64,000 bases of DNA from Halomonas halodenitrificans DSM 735 (lineage in GTDB: Bacteria; Pseudomonadota; Gammaproteobacteria; Pseudomonadales; Halomonadaceae): NCBI RefSeq assembly GCF_000620045.1, contig NZ_JHVH01000018.1:1-64000 (forward strand), read 5' to 3'. A program made the translations under genes and the position numbers. The notes beneath the pieces were generated by a model. That model searched no databases and was not told the DNA's origin. It saw nothing but the letters and a program-made list of their open reading frames with translations. The first letter of the stretch is position 1; each line of letters starts with the position of its first letter. Shown piece by piece: positions 44,926-54,458 of the stretch.

Positions 44926-45698
44926 GGGCGGCTCCCGTAGCCCATCAGGCCCACCAGGCGCTGGGAGAGCCACGCGGGCAGCACCGCCAGCCACCAGCAG
45001 CCGGCATTGAGGAGAAAGGGGAAGCCGATGCGGGCACGATTACGCTCGACCCCCGCCTTGATGACGCGGGCGGCCCTTTCCGGCGGCCATTCCCAGGGCT
45101 TGGGACCGGGCATGGCATGACACATGGGCGAGCTCACGTAGCCTGGCATGACGACGCTGACCCCGACGCCATGGGGCGCCAGGTGGCCGCGAAGGCCTTC
45201 ACCGAAGGCCTTGAGGCCCGCCTTGCTGGCGCTGTAGCCGGGGGTGGTAGGGAGCCCATGCCAGGCGGCGAGCGAGCTGATGAACACCAGCTGGCCGGCG
45301 CCGCGGGCAGCCATGCGGGGCGCCAGGTAGTTGGCCATGGCCATGGGGGCGCGCAGGTTGATGTCGAGCAGGCCGCTGACCTCACTCCAGGGCTCCAGCT
45401 CGGTGGCCGAGGCGACATGGGTGTTCTGCCCGGCGTTGGCGATGACGATGTCGGGCAGGCCATCGGCCTCGAGGCGCGCCAGCCATTGGAACAGGCTGGC
45501 GTCGTCGGTCAGGTCATGCTGGGCCAGCTCCACCTCGGCACCGCGTTGGCGACAATCGTCGGCCAGGGTCTCAAGGGGTTCGGCGCGGCGGCCGTGCAGT
45601 AGCAGGCGCGTGTCGGGCGCGGCATAGGCCCGGGCCAGGGCGCCGCCGATGGCGCCGCTGGCGCCGGTGATCAGAATCAGGCGACGCGGGGCAGGCAT
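44922..45698 (-). CDS. Short-chain dehydrogenase/reductase (RkpH-like)
   Basis: The 258-residue SDR has the NAD(P) loop ITGASGAIGGAL, IANAGQNTH, the catalytic Ser in LVFISSLAAWHG and the Tyr-Lys pair in YSASKAGLKAFG. The C-terminal 40 residues are hydrophobic (FPFLLNAGCWWLAVLPAWLSQRL), so it may sit on the membrane. In the rkp-type set it could reduce the ketone made by the oxoamine synthase, giving a sphingoid-like amino alcohol; this is inference from gene order. It starts 22 bases inside the kpsS gene and overlaps the next gene by 4 bases. Confidence 0.85.
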   Translation of the reverse strand: MPAPRRLILITGASGAIGGALARAYAAPDTRLLLHGRRAEPLETLADDCRQRGAEVELAQHDLTDDASLFQWLARLEADGLPDIVIANAGQNTHVASATELEPWSEVSGLLDINLRAPMAMANYLAPRMAARGAGQLVFISSLAAWHGLPTTPGYSASKAGLKAFGEGLRGHLAPHGVGVSVVMPGYVSSPMCHAMPGPKPWEWPPERAARVIKAGVERNRARIGFPFLLNAGCWWLAVLPAWLSQRLVGLMGYGSRP

Positions 45699-46951
45699 GA
45701 CAGCAAGGTCTCCAGGGGGGAGTGGTCGGCTTCCAGCCGGGGAACGGCGTTGGTCACGGCCAGCTCGATGCCGGTGCGACAGTAGAAGCCGCCGTTGAGC
45801 TGGGTGCAGTGCAACAGGGTCGTGCGCAGCGCCTGGAAGAGCGCATCGTCGGGCCGGGAGGGTGCCATCCAGAATCGGTCCAGGGGGCCATCGAAGGTCA
45901 GACCCGGCAGGGCGTAGATCGGGTCGCTCAGGGCTAGCGTCGGGCAGCCGTGCTCCAGGGCGACCAGCCCCGAGGTGCTGTTGACGGTGACCATGCCGGC
46001 CGCCTTATCCAGCAGGACGTTAAGATCGCCGGACTCCAGGTAATCAAGGCGCCCGGCCAGGCCCAGCTCGGCCTCCAGGGCGCGGATGAGGGCGGCATAA
46101 TCGATCAGCCCCATGTCCAGGGGGTGGTTCTTGATCACCAGCCGGGCCTCGGGGGCGGCGTGGGCGGCGAAGGAGCGCAGGGTGGTCTCGATGACCTGGC
46201 GCATGTCCTTGAACGGCGAGTGGTCGCGGATCTGGGCGTCGCCGTTAAGCTGCAGGGCCAGCACGAAGTAGGGGGCGGGGCCCGCGACGAGCCGGTGAAT
46301 GCACTGGCTATCCCGCCGGCGGCGTCGCGTGAGGCGCAGCCGGGTGAAGCGTCGGACATAGCCTGCGTATTCCCGAGGGGCGGTGATCGGGGCGTGGTTG
46401 CGGTAGCCGGGAAAGGCCAGGGGGTTGGCTAGCCCGGCCAGGTGATAGGCGACATCATGCATGGCGCGCACCCGAAAGCGCGTGCGAAACCTCTGGATCC
46501 GGGCCGGCTTGGTCAGTGCCGCGGCGGCTCGGTGGTACCAGTCCGGGTCCCGGGGCATCGGGGAGTGGCCGTTGACGCCCTCGCGTTCCAGGGTGATCCA
46601 GTGGGGGCGCAGGTAGCCCTCCTCGAAGACATGGTTGCGCACGCCCTGGCGCCGGGCCTCGGCCAGGGCGGGGCGATGCACGGGGCGGCGGTCGCCGAAC
46701 ATCACCTGGTCGGTGATGGCGTGGCGCCGGTAGAGGGCCGAGAGAAACGCCGGCAGCTGCTCCGGGTGGCCGCGAAAGTCGTGGTGAGACGCCTTGTGAT
46801 GGCGCATCCCGCGGCGATAGAGACAGTCGCCGCCGTTGAAGTTGACGACATGCACCCGGTGGCCGCGTTCGCCCAGCCGCTCGGCGAGCCGCTGGAAGAA
46901 GGGCGTGCTGGGGCCTTGAAGCAGGAGAAAGGAGCGTGCCTTGTCGTGCAT
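45677..46951 (-). CDS. kpsS: Capsule polysaccharide Kdo transferase KpsS
   Basis: KpsS adds the first beta-Kdo residue to lyso-phosphatidylglycerol in the poly-Kdo linker of group 2 capsules; KpsC then extends it. The 424-residue protein is near the family length and has FLLLQGPSTPFFQRLAERL, VFEEGYLRPHWITLE, VIKNHPLDMGLIDY and VTVNSTSGLVALEHGCPTL, all typical of capsule synthesis protein KpsS. The start ATG 46,951 follows the kpsC stop without a gap. If the lipid from the PKS branch replaces phosphatidylglycerol as acceptor, this enzyme would be the link between the two modules. Confidence 0.93.
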   Translation of the reverse strand: MHDKARSFLLLQGPSTPFFQRLAERLGERGHRVHVVNFNGGDCLYRRGMRHHKASHHDFRGHPEQLPAFLSALYRRHAITDQVMFGDRRPVHRPALAEARRQGVRNHVFEEGYLRPHWITLEREGVNGHSPMPRDPDWYHRAAAALTKPARIQRFRTRFRVRAMHDVAYHLAGLANPLAFPGYRNHAPITAPREYAGYVRRFTRLRLTRRRRRDSQCIHRLVAGPAPYFVLALQLNGDAQIRDHSPFKDMRQVIETTLRSFAAHAAPEARLVIKNHPLDMGLIDYAALIRALEAELGLAGRLDYLESGDLNVLLDKAAGMVTVNSTSGLVALEHGCPTLALSDPIYALPGLTFDGPLDRFWMAPSRPDDALFQALRTTLLHCTQLNGGFYCRTGIELAVTNAVPRLEADHSPLETLLSCLPRVA

Positions 46952-48967
46952 CTAGTGCCTTTCGATAAAGAGGTGGCGATATCCGCGATAGAGGCGCTGG
47001 GGCAGCGGCAGGGCGCGGGTCGTGCGCCGCTGCTGTTCCAGCAGGCCGACGGCCGTCTCGACGTTGATCAGCCGCCGAGAGCGGGGGTCGAGATAGGTGG
47101 GGTACAGGATCAAGCAGCCCGCCACCAGTTCGTCCAGCGTCAGGCGGCGGGCCCGCCTCGGGCAGTGCCGGCCATGGTCCCGGGTCAGGCCCCAGCCGGC
47201 ATAGAAGGGCGTTCCCCAGGCGGTGACCCGCCGGCCGCGCAGCAGCGCCTCGAAGCCCGCCAGCGAGCTCATGGTATGGACGTCGTCGACTCGCTCGAGC
47301 AGCGCGGTAATGCTGATATCGGTGATCAGGCGATTATACAGACGGCGGGCCTCGGTATCGAGCTGCCCGAGGCGGGCGCCGCTGACCACGTCGGGGTGTG
47401 GCTTGTAGAGGATATACGCCTCGGGATGAGCGGCGCGCACCCGGCGCAACAGCTCGGCGTTGGTGGCGATCTCCGGGGCGGCGCAGCGCACCGAGGCGTC
47501 GCTCTCCACCTGGCCCACCACCAGCAGGATGCGGTGCTGTTCGGGGAGGTCGAGCCCGGCGGCGGGGGTGCCGACGTTGTACTTGTTCAGGCCCGCGGAC
47601 ACGATCCGCTGGCGCAGGCGCCGGGCCCTGTCCAGCAGATGAGGAGAGAAGGTCGTGTCATTGAGGAGCCGCTCCAGGTCGCTGGCGCGGCGGGGGTCGT
47701 AGTGGATGCCGCTGGCGTCGATGATCAGCGAGAGCGGGCGCACCAGGTCCACCCCGAGCCCCACCGAGCGAATGAAGCCGTCCTCCATCCGCCAGAGGGG
47801 AGCCGCTGGTGGCTGGCGCTCCAGGGCCTCCAGCGCTTGATGGTGGCTCGACCAGACGAGCCGCCTGATGCCGGCCGTGGGGGGGGCATCGTCGGGGCGG
47901 GCGACATGCTGCAGCCGGGCGCGGGCGCCGAGGAAGTCACCCACGAAGCGGCGCTTCCAGGAGGAGAAGCCGATGCCCACCCAGTCGCCCGCCAGCTGGG
48001 CGTGGCGGCGCTTCTGGTCGGCGATCAGGTCGATGGTGGCCTCCAGGGTGGAGGGCTCGCCGGTATAGGGGTTGGCGTAGCGGCAGTAGCGCAGGTAGGC
48101 GGCGGCGAAGACCTCCTCCAGGCGCCGGGGCCGGCCCCGGCGCGGGCAGGTGAGGCGGTCGTCGGTCAGCCCCCAGCCGGCATAGAAGGGCATGCCGTGG
48201 CACACCACCCGGCGGCCCGCGAGCAGCGCCTCGAAGCCGAGCTGGCTGGTGACGACATGGACGCTGTCCACCGCGTCGAGCAGGGACCAGGGGGCGAGGG
48301 CCTCGCCGACCAGCCGGCAGCGGGGGTGGTGTCGGGCCGCCTCGAGCAGGTGCCCGCGCTTCTTGCCGGCGACCACATCGGGGTGCACCTTGACCAGGAT
48401 ATCGGCCTCGGGGTGTTCGGCCAGCGCCGCCTGGAGCATGGCCTCGAAGGTGGCCGCCGCGGCCAGGCCGAACTCGATGGAGGCGTCGCCCGCAGTCTGG
48501 TCGACCACCAGCACCCGGGGGCGGTCGCCGGCGGGAAGGGCCCGGGCCGGGGCGTGGTTATACTTGGACAGCCGGTATTCGCGTATCAGCGCCATGCACC
48601 GCCGGGCCCGCGCCAGTTCTTCGGCCGCGAAGGGGGCCGCGTGGATCAGCCGCTCGAGATCCGAGGGGCGGGTCGCGTCGTAGTAGATGCCGCGATGGTC
48701 GACCACCAGGCTGTGGGGCTGATGGCCGTCGACGCCGAGCCCCCAGGAGCGCAGGAAGCCATCCTCCAGGGCCACATAGGGGATGGCGTGGCGGGCCGCG
48801 AAGCGTCGCGCCTTCAGGGCGGTGGGCTTGCGCCCCCAGCCCAGCACGGCATCCGGCCGCCGCCAGGGCCGCAGCGCGCTAAAGCCCCGGTACTCGTGGA
48901 GGCAGGCGGGCAGGATACGCAGGCGACGCATGCCGGGGGTCGCACAGGCGGCAGTAAGAGAAGGCAT
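46952..48967 (-). CDS. kpsC: Capsule polysaccharide Kdo transferase KpsC
   Basis: KpsC has two tandem Kdo-transferase modules that lengthen the poly-Kdo linker of group 2-type capsules. Both repeats are clear: module 1 (about residues 1-330) with VALEDGFLRSWGLG, KVHPDVVAGKK, VTSQLGFEALLAGRRV and GMPFYAGWGLTDD; module 2 (about 340-671) with WRMEDGFIRSVGLG, YKPHPDVVSGAR, SSLAGFEALLRGRRV and GTPFYAGWGLTRD. The length of about 671 residues fits the E. coli protein. I chose ATG 48,967 (GGAG 11 bases upstream); the frame stays open to 49,219 but that part overlaps the promoter and start of the divergent amidase gene. It is the first gene of the six-gene operon. Confidence 0.94.
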   Translation of the reverse strand: MPSLTAACATPGMRRLRILPACLHEYRGFSALRPWRRPDAVLGWGRKPTALKARRFAARHAIPYVALEDGFLRSWGLGVDGHQPHSLVVDHRGIYYDATRPSDLERLIHAAPFAAEELARARRCMALIREYRLSKYNHAPARALPAGDRPRVLVVDQTAGDASIEFGLAAAATFEAMLQAALAEHPEADILVKVHPDVVAGKKRGHLLEAARHHPRCRLVGEALAPWSLLDAVDSVHVVTSQLGFEALLAGRRVVCHGMPFYAGWGLTDDRLTCPRRGRPRRLEEVFAAAYLRYCRYANPYTGEPSTLEATIDLIADQKRRHAQLAGDWVGIGFSSWKRRFVGDFLGARARLQHVARPDDAPPTAGIRRLVWSSHHQALEALERQPPAAPLWRMEDGFIRSVGLGVDLVRPLSLIIDASGIHYDPRRASDLERLLNDTTFSPHLLDRARRLRQRIVSAGLNKYNVGTPAAGLDLPEQHRILLVVGQVESDASVRCAAPEIATNAELLRRVRAAHPEAYILYKPHPDVVSGARLGQLDTEARRLYNRLITDISITALLERVDDVHTMSSLAGFEALLRGRRVTAWGTPFYAGWGLTRDHGRHCPRRARRLTLDELVAGCLILYPTYLDPRSRRLINVETAVGLLEQQRRTTRALPLPQRLYRGYRHLFIERH

Positions 48968-49157
48968 TCCGCTAGGGGCTCCATGCAGGGTCGAAGGGTA
49001 GAAGTATAGGGGCAAAGGGGCGTCGACTGACCTGGCGCAGACGGGTCGGGTCTGGCCAGGCCGAGGCCATTGTACGTCATTCCCCGGCCACGGCTGACGG
49101 TGCGGTCGTGGTGGGGTAGTCTGGACGCCAATATTGTCACCGCGGAGGGAGATTCCC

Positions 49158-49973
49158 ATGAGTGAGCTGAGAACGACGCTGGTGCAGTGTGACCTGCGCT
49201 GGGAGGATCCGACGGCCAATTGCCGGATGCTGGAAGAGACGCTCGGCGATCTCGGCGGTGATCAGACCGACCTGATCGTGTTGCCGGAAATGTTCGCCAC
49301 CGGCTTCACCATGAATTCCCGGGAGATGGCCGAGCCCATGGGCGAGAGCGCCACCGTGGCCTGGCTGCGCGAGCAGGCGTGGCAGCGCGGCTGCGTGGTC
49401 ACCGGGAGCGTGGCGGTGGTGGACAATGGCGATTATTACAATCGCCTGGTATGGGCCCGCCCGGACGGCTCCTGGGCCACCTACGACAAGCGCCACCTGT
49501 TCCGCATGGCCGGCGAACACGAGCGTTATGCCATGGGGCATCAGCGGGTGATCGTCGAGCTCAAGGGCTTTCGTATCCTGCTCAGCGTCTGCTATGACCT
49601 GCGCTTTCCGGTCTGGCTGCGCCAGCAGCCCGGCCCCGAGGAGTCCTTCGAATACGACGCCCTGCTGTGTGTGGCCAACTGGCCGGCGCCTCGGCGCCAC
49701 CCCTGGCGCGTGCTGCTCCAGGCCCGGGCCATCGAGAACCTGTGTCCGGTGATCGGGGTGAACCGCGTCGGCGAGGATGCCAAGGGGCTGCCCTATGCCG
49801 GGGACTCCATGCTCATCGACCCCAAGGGGGAGGCATTGATCGACGAGCCCGAGGGCCGCGCCTTCGTCAGGACGGCGAGCCTGTCCCTCGAGGCGCTGGA
49901 ACGCTTCCGGGACAAGTTCCCCGCCTGGCGCGATGCCGACCATTTCAGTCTGGCGGACGGGGTGGGTCACTGA
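49158..49973 (+). CDS. Nitrilase-family amidase (YafV/omega-amidase-like)
   Basis: The 271-residue carbon-nitrogen hydrolase has the catalytic triad in VLPEMFATGF (Glu44), TYDKRHLFRMAGEH (Lys) and LLSVCYDLRFPVWLR (Cys). YafV-type omega-amidases remove ammonia from 2-oxoglutaramate or 2-oxosuccinamate in methionine salvage. The ATG 49,158 has GGAGGGA at 49,144-49,150. The stop overlaps the next start by one base (TGATG). It runs divergently from kpsC, with about 190 bases between the two starts. Confidence 0.9.
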   Translation: MSELRTTLVQCDLRWEDPTANCRMLEETLGDLGGDQTDLIVLPEMFATGFTMNSREMAEPMGESATVAWLREQAWQRGCVVTGSVAVVDNGDYYNRLVWARPDGSWATYDKRHLFRMAGEHERYAMGHQRVIVELKGFRILLSVCYDLRFPVWLRQQPGPEESFEYDALLCVANWPAPRRHPWRVLLQARAIENLCPVIGVNRVGEDAKGLPYAGDSMLIDPKGEALIDEPEGRAFVRTASLSLEALERFRDKFPAWRDADHFSLADGVGH

Positions 49974-50671
49974 TGCGTCTCGACCGTTTTATCTGTGAGT
50001 CCACCGAGCTGACCCGTAGCCTGGCCAAGAAGGCGATGCATCGTGGCGAGGTCAGCGTCGACGGCGAGGTCATCAAGAATGCCGCCACCCAGGTGAACGA
50101 GCATCACCGCGTGACCTTCCAAGGTGAGCCGCTGATGCTGGTGGGACTGCGTTACGTCATCCTGCACAAGCCGGCCGGCGTGGAGTGCACCACCCGGCGC
50201 ACCCTTTATCCGCGGGCCATCGACCTCATCGACCTGCCGATGCTCGAGCGCCTGCAGACGGTGGGGCGCCTGGATGTCGACACCACCGGCCTGGTGCTGC
50301 TCAGCGACGATGGCCAGTGGTCGCATCGGGTGACCTCGCCCAAGCGCCGCTGTGGCAAGGTCTATCGCGTGACCCTCGCCGAGCCCCTGGAGGGGGATGC
50401 CCTCGACGCCGCCGTGCGTGACTTCGCGGAGGGGGTCCTGCTGGAGGGGGAAGAGAAGCCCACACGGCCCGCCGAGCTTGCGATGCGTGAGCCCCGGGTG
50501 GCCGAGCTGGTGCTCTATGAGGGCAAGTATCACCAGGTGAAGCGGATGTTTGCCGCCATCGGCCATCATGTGGAGGCCCTGCACCGCGAGGCGATCGGCC
50601 CGCTGGCGCTGGGTGAGCTGGCCGAGGGGGAGTGGCGAGAGCTCTCCGCCGAGGAGGTGGCGGCTTTCTAG
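49973..50671 (+). CDS. RsuA/RluB/E/F-family pseudouridine synthase
   Basis: The protein of 232 residues makes pseudouridine in rRNA. An S4 RNA-binding domain (residues 1-60, MRLDRFICESTELTRSLAKKAMHRGEV) leads into the catalytic domain with KPAGVECTTRR, the Asp-bearing GRLDVDTTGLVLLSDDG and YEGKYHQVKRMFAAIGHHV. The layout and length fit RsuA, which modifies 16S rRNA U516; a 23S enzyme of the same family cannot be excluded. It is coupled to the amidase by a one-base overlap. Confidence 0.9.
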   Translation: MRLDRFICESTELTRSLAKKAMHRGEVSVDGEVIKNAATQVNEHHRVTFQGEPLMLVGLRYVILHKPAGVECTTRRTLYPRAIDLIDLPMLERLQTVGRLDVDTTGLVLLSDDGQWSHRVTSPKRRCGKVYRVTLAEPLEGDALDAAVRDFAEGVLLEGEEKPTRPAELAMREPRVAELVLYEGKYHQVKRMFAAIGHHVEALHREAIGPLALGELAEGEWRELSAEEVAAF

Positions 50672-50864
50672 CCAGCTTTCTCATCCAGGGTTGGTGAAGT
50701 TCCGCCCGAGTGAGGGGCGCTGGGGGTAAGCCGAAGAGGAGGTCCTATGCCATGGATGGCATCGGTAGCGTACAGGGACGTATTCACAGCGCCTCCTCGT
50801 CGGTCCGGCGCTCCGGGGCTTGCCGCCAGATCAGCCCCGAGAAGCGATGCAGTAGACTGGCCTG
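50672..50864. repeat. Dispersed intergenic element, copy A
   Basis: Bases 50,702-50,839 are, in reverse, nearly identical to most of 63,501-63,718 (for example AATACGTCCCTGTACGCTAC and CGCCGGACCGACGAGGAGG). It has no open frame and lies between convergent genes. Confidence 0.85.
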
Positions 50865-52640
50865 CTAGCCCGGTTCTGTGGTGGACGGCGAATCGGGCGT
50901 CACCGTATTCCAGGTGGCGCTTCGATTGCGGCCCCGGTATTTCGCCTGGTAGAGGGCCTTGTCGGCGAGCCCCAGCAGGGCAATGGGCTCCCGGGCATGG
51001 CAGGGATAGGTGGCGACCCCGCAGGAGAGGGTGATCGGTGGCAGTCGCATCTCGGCGTATCGCATCTCCAGGCGCCGGACCCGCTCGACCAGTGCCTGGG
51101 CCCGGGCCTCGGCGCGCTCGGTCGTGGCGCCGGGCAGCAGGGCCACGAACTCCTCGCCCCCCATGCGGCAGACCACATCGGCATTGCGGAAGTGATCCTG
51201 GAGCATGTCGGCCACCGACATCAGCACGCTGTCTCCGGCCTCGTGGCCGTACTGGTCGTTGATCTGCTTGAAGTGGTCGAGGTCGATCATGATCAGCGAG
51301 AGGGGCGACCCCTCCCGGTCGGCGCGAGTGGTCTCGTGCTGCATCAGCTCATCGAAGTAGCGGCGGTTCTTGAGTCCGGTAAGGGGGTCTTCATAGGAGA
51401 ATTCCTCGAGCTTGCGCACGAGACAGTCGAGCTTGGCCGTGCGCTCGTGCACCTGCTCTTCCAGGTGCCGGTTGAGGCGCGTCAGCTCGTGTTGAGTGCG
51501 GCGATAATGCCATAGCGAGACCCCGACAACGGCGAGGGAAAAGGCCAGCAGGCCCAGGCTGATGGGTATCTTGCGCCAGGCCACCAGGCCATGGGCGATG
51601 GCCATATCGGCCAGCAGCAGGCCCGCCATCACCGCAAAACTACCGATGATCCAGCGCTGCTCGCCTTCCAGCCGGGGGAAGTGCCAGGCCGCCATGGCCA
51701 GCATCAGGGGCAGGCTGAGCGACAGCATCGCGTCGAAGGGCGGGAAGGTATCGGCCAGGGTCACCAGGCCAAGCTGGCTGAGTCCCAGGGCAGCCACCAG
51801 ATACACCAGGTGCAGGCGCCATAGCAGTCCGATGCAGCGTCTAGGGCGTCCCGTCAGCCAGCGTGTCAGCAGCAGGCCCATCCCTACCGGCAGGGTAAAG
51901 TAGCCGGTGGCTGTCAGCAGGCACCAGACGAGCGGGCGGTCCAGGAGCAGCTGGCTGAGCGGGGTCTCGGCGAAGATCATGGTGCTCGCCGCCATCGAGA
52001 AGAGCGCGATGGCCCCCAGGCTATGTCGCTGTGCCCCAATCAGGGCGAAGCTACCGGCGAGCAGGGCGAGGAGCAGCGAGAAGGCACTGATGACCACGTC
52101 GCGCCAGGAGCGGTGCACGATCATTGCCAGCACGTCCAGGCGATCCATGACCGAGGCCTCGCCCCAGAGGCCGATATCGGTGTAATCGGAGAAGATTCGG
52201 ACATGCAGGCTCTTGCCGGCGAAGTCGTCGGGGAGCTCGATCATGTGCCAGGGCCAGCCGGCGAAGTCGCCGCGCCCCTGACGATCGAATTCGCCGAACT
52301 GGGACAGCGGCTCGCCATCGAGATAGAACTGGGCGATCAGGTCGATGCTGTTGATATACAGGACCGGGTCGGGCCAGTCTCCCTCGGGTAGCGACGTGCG
52401 TAGCCAGAGGTTCTGCCTGCCTTGCCGACCGGGCGGGTTGGAGGGGACGTCGATGGCCTGCCAGTCGACGCCCTTGTCCTCGCTTAGCCAGATCGGTGCG
52501 CCAGTGGTGTCCCGGGGGGAATCGCCCCAGCGCCATTCCCACCCGGCGAGGGGCTCTGGCGGCACCGAGTACCCGAGGGCGGCCTGCTGTGTCCCCAGCA
52601 GGCACAGCAGGCTCAGCAGAAAGGCAAGACAGGGGCGCAT
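50865..52640 (-). CDS. Membrane diguanylate cyclase with 7TMR-DISM-like sensor
   Basis: The 591-residue protein has a signal peptide (about 1-23), a periplasmic jelly-roll-like domain (25-170; LWLRTSLPEGDWPDPVLYINSID), seven hydrophobic helices (about 180-385), a coiled coil (ELTRLNRHLEEQVHERTAKL) and a GGDEF domain (about 415-575). The active-site loop is GGEEF (about 493-497), and RNAD five residues before it matches the RxxD inhibitory site. It should make cyclic di-GMP in response to an outside signal and be feedback controlled. No EAL or HD-GYP domain is present. The target is unknown; exopolysaccharide control would suit the neighbourhood. Confidence 0.92.
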   Translation of the reverse strand: MRPCLAFLLSLLCLLGTQQAALGYSVPPEPLAGWEWRWGDSPRDTTGAPIWLSEDKGVDWQAIDVPSNPPGRQGRQNLWLRTSLPEGDWPDPVLYINSIDLIAQFYLDGEPLSQFGEFDRQGRGDFAGWPWHMIELPDDFAGKSLHVRIFSDYTDIGLWGEASVMDRLDVLAMIVHRSWRDVVISAFSLLLALLAGSFALIGAQRHSLGAIALFSMAASTMIFAETPLSQLLLDRPLVWCLLTATGYFTLPVGMGLLLTRWLTGRPRRCIGLLWRLHLVYLVAALGLSQLGLVTLADTFPPFDAMLSLSLPLMLAMAAWHFPRLEGEQRWIIGSFAVMAGLLLADMAIAHGLVAWRKIPISLGLLAFSLAVVGVSLWHYRRTQHELTRLNRHLEEQVHERTAKLDCLVRKLEEFSYEDPLTGLKNRRYFDELMQHETTRADREGSPLSLIMIDLDHFKQINDQYGHEAGDSVLMSVADMLQDHFRNADVVCRMGGEEFVALLPGATTERAEARAQALVERVRRLEMRYAEMRLPPITLSCGVATYPCHAREPIALLGLADKALYQAKYRGRNRSATWNTVTPDSPSTTEPG

Positions 52641-52754
52641 AGGATACCCGCCGATGATCGAGACTGCGCCGAGTATAGATCAGTGCGCCGAGACGGACCC
52701 TGTTCCAATCAAGGGGAGAGGCGGCTTTTGAAGCCCCCTGGGGCTGTGGAGTGG

Positions 52755-52880
52755 GCTGTGGGGTCAGGGCTGGTGGGGTCAGACCCCCAACCCCCGGGGT
52801 CTGACCCCAATCCCGGGGGTCTGACCCCAACTCTCCGGGGTCTGACGCCAATCCCGGGGGTCTGACCCCATGGGGAGTGG
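52755..52880. repeat. GGGGTCTGACCCC repeat cluster
   Basis: Six copies of the palindrome, one with a T-to-G change (TCTGACGCC), are spaced about 17-22 bases apart. They lie between the divergent diguanylate cyclase promoter side and the end of yejF. Confidence 0.88.
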
Positions 52881-52886
52881 GGAGGG

Positions 52887-54458
52887 CTAGAGCCCGGCGG
52901 CGTTAACCAGGGCCCGGGTATAGTCGCTGCGGGGCCGGGCCAGCACCTCCAGGCAGTCGCCTTCCTCCACGACTTCGCCGTCCTTGAGGACCATGAGGCG
53001 GTGGGCCATGGCGCGGACCACCGCGAGGTCGTGGCTGATAAACAGGTAGCTGATGCCGCGCCTGTCCTGGAGGCCGCGTAACAGGCTCACCAGTTGCTTC
53101 TGCACGGTTCGGTCCAGTGCCGAGGTGGGTTCGTCGAGCACCAGCAGGGCCGGTTCCAGGATGATGGCCCTGGCCACGGCGATGCGCTGGCGTTGACCGC
53201 CGGAGAATTCGTGGGGATAGCGATCGGCGCAGTCATCGGGGAGGCCCACCTCGTGCAGGGTGGCGGCGACCCGGCGGCGCACCTCGCGCTCCTCGAGGTC
53301 GGGGTGGTGGAAGCGTAGCCCCTCGCTGACGATATCGGCCACCGACAGCCGCGGGGAGAGCGAGCCGTAGGGGTCCTGGAAGACGATCTGGGCGCGCTGG
53401 CGCATGCGCCGCAGGGCACCGCCGGAGAGGGTATCCAGCCGGGTGTCATCGAAATGGATCTCGCCGTGACTGGCCACCAGGCGCAGCAGCGCCTGGGCCA
53501 ACGTCGTCTTGCCGGAGCCGGACTCACCGACGATGCCCAGGGTCTCGCCCTGGCCGAGGCGCAGGGAGAGGGGTCTGACCGCCTCGAAGGCGGGGGGGCG
53601 CTTCATCAGTAGCTTCTTGGGGCGCTGGAAGCTCACCCCGAGCCCCTCGGCATGCAGCAGCGTGGCCCCGGTGCCGGTCGATGCGGGGCGGCCCTCGGGT
53701 TCGGCGTCCAGCAGGGTGCGGGTGTAAGGGCTGCGGGGCGAGGCGAAGACCCGCTCCACCGGCCCCGTCTCCTGTTCGCGGCCCTGGTAGAGCACGCAGA
53801 CCCGGTCGGCGTGGCGGCGCACCAGGTTCAGGTCGTGGGTGATAAACAGCATGCCCATGCCGTGGCGGTCGCGCAGGTCGGCGAGCAGGGCGAGGATCTC
53901 TTGCTGTACGGTGACGTCCAGCGCCGTGGTGGGCTCGTCGGCGATCAACAATGCCGGGGAATTGGCGATGGCCATGGCGATCATCACCCGCTGGCGCTGG
54001 CCGCCGGACAGCTGATGTGGCCAGGCGTCGGCAAGCTCCAGGGTCCGGGGCAGCCGTACCTGTTCCAGCAGTTCGACCACCCTGGCCCTGGCCGCCCGGC
54101 CGGAGAGGCCCTGATGCAATCTCAGGGTCTCGCCGATCTGCTTGCCGACGGTATGCAGGGGGTTGAGCGAGGTCATCGGCTCCTGAAAGATGAACCCCAC
54201 TCGCCCACCACGCAGGCCCTGCCAGTCGCGCCGGCGCAGGCGGGTGAGGTCGGTATCGCCCAGCCGGCGCTCGCCGGTGACGGCGGCGTTGCCCGGCAGC
54301 AGCCCCATGGTGCCCAGTGCCGAGACCGACTTGCCGGAACCGGATTCGCCCACCAGGGCCAGGGTCTCGCCGCGTCCGACGCTCAGGCTGAGGCGGTCGA
54401 CCACGGTCACGCCGTCGAAGGCGATGGAGAGGTCCTCGAGACGCAGCAGGTCAGGCAT
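52887..54458 (-). CDS. yejF: Peptide/microcin ABC transporter ATP-binding protein
   Basis: YejF powers the YejABEF importer, known for uptake of peptides such as microcin C. The 523-residue protein carries two ATPase domains: Walker [14 protein letters not shown] and [14 protein letters not shown], signatures [14 protein letters not shown] and [14 protein letters not shown], Walker [13 protein letters not shown] and [12 protein letters not shown]. Residues around 270-300 hold the oligopeptide-transporter linker. ATG 54,458 starts 8 bases inside yejE; an earlier start at 54,515 would overlap yejE further. It is the last gene of the four-gene operon. Confidence 0.94.
   Translation of the reverse strand: MPDLLRLEDLSIAFDGVTVVDRLSLSVGRGETLALVGESGSGKSVSALGTMGLLPGNAAVTGERRLGDTDLTRLRRRDWQGLRGGRVGFIFQEPMTSLNPLHTVGKQIGETLRLHQGLSGRAARARVVELLEQVRLPRTLELADAWPHQLSGGQRQRVMIAMAIANSPALLIADEPTTALDVTVQQEILALLADLRDRHGMGMLFITHDLNLVRRHADRVCVLYQGREQETGPVERVFASPRSPYTRTLLDAEPEGRPASTGTGATLLHAEGLGVSFQRPKKLLMKRPPAFEAVRPLSLRLGQGETLGIVGESGSGKTTLAQALLRLVASHGEIHFDDTRLDTLSGGALRRMRQRAQIVFQDPYGSLSPRLSVADIVSEGLRFHHPDLEEREVRRRVAATLHEVGLPDDCADRYPHEFSGGQRQRIAVARAIILEPALLVLDEPTSALDRTVQKQLVSLLRGLQDRRGISYLFISHDLAVVRAMAHRLMVLKDGEVVEEGDCLEVLARPRSDYTRALVNAAGL

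Noticed and set aside
46442..49009. Long plus-strand open frame, 855 codons, opposite kpsS and kpsC
   Set aside because: Antisense shadow of kpsC and kpsS, whose motifs are unmistakable.
48968..49219. N-terminal extension of kpsC by 84 codons
   Set aside because: It overlaps the divergent amidase gene and its promoter, shows no family similarity, and KpsC has its normal length from ATG 48,967.
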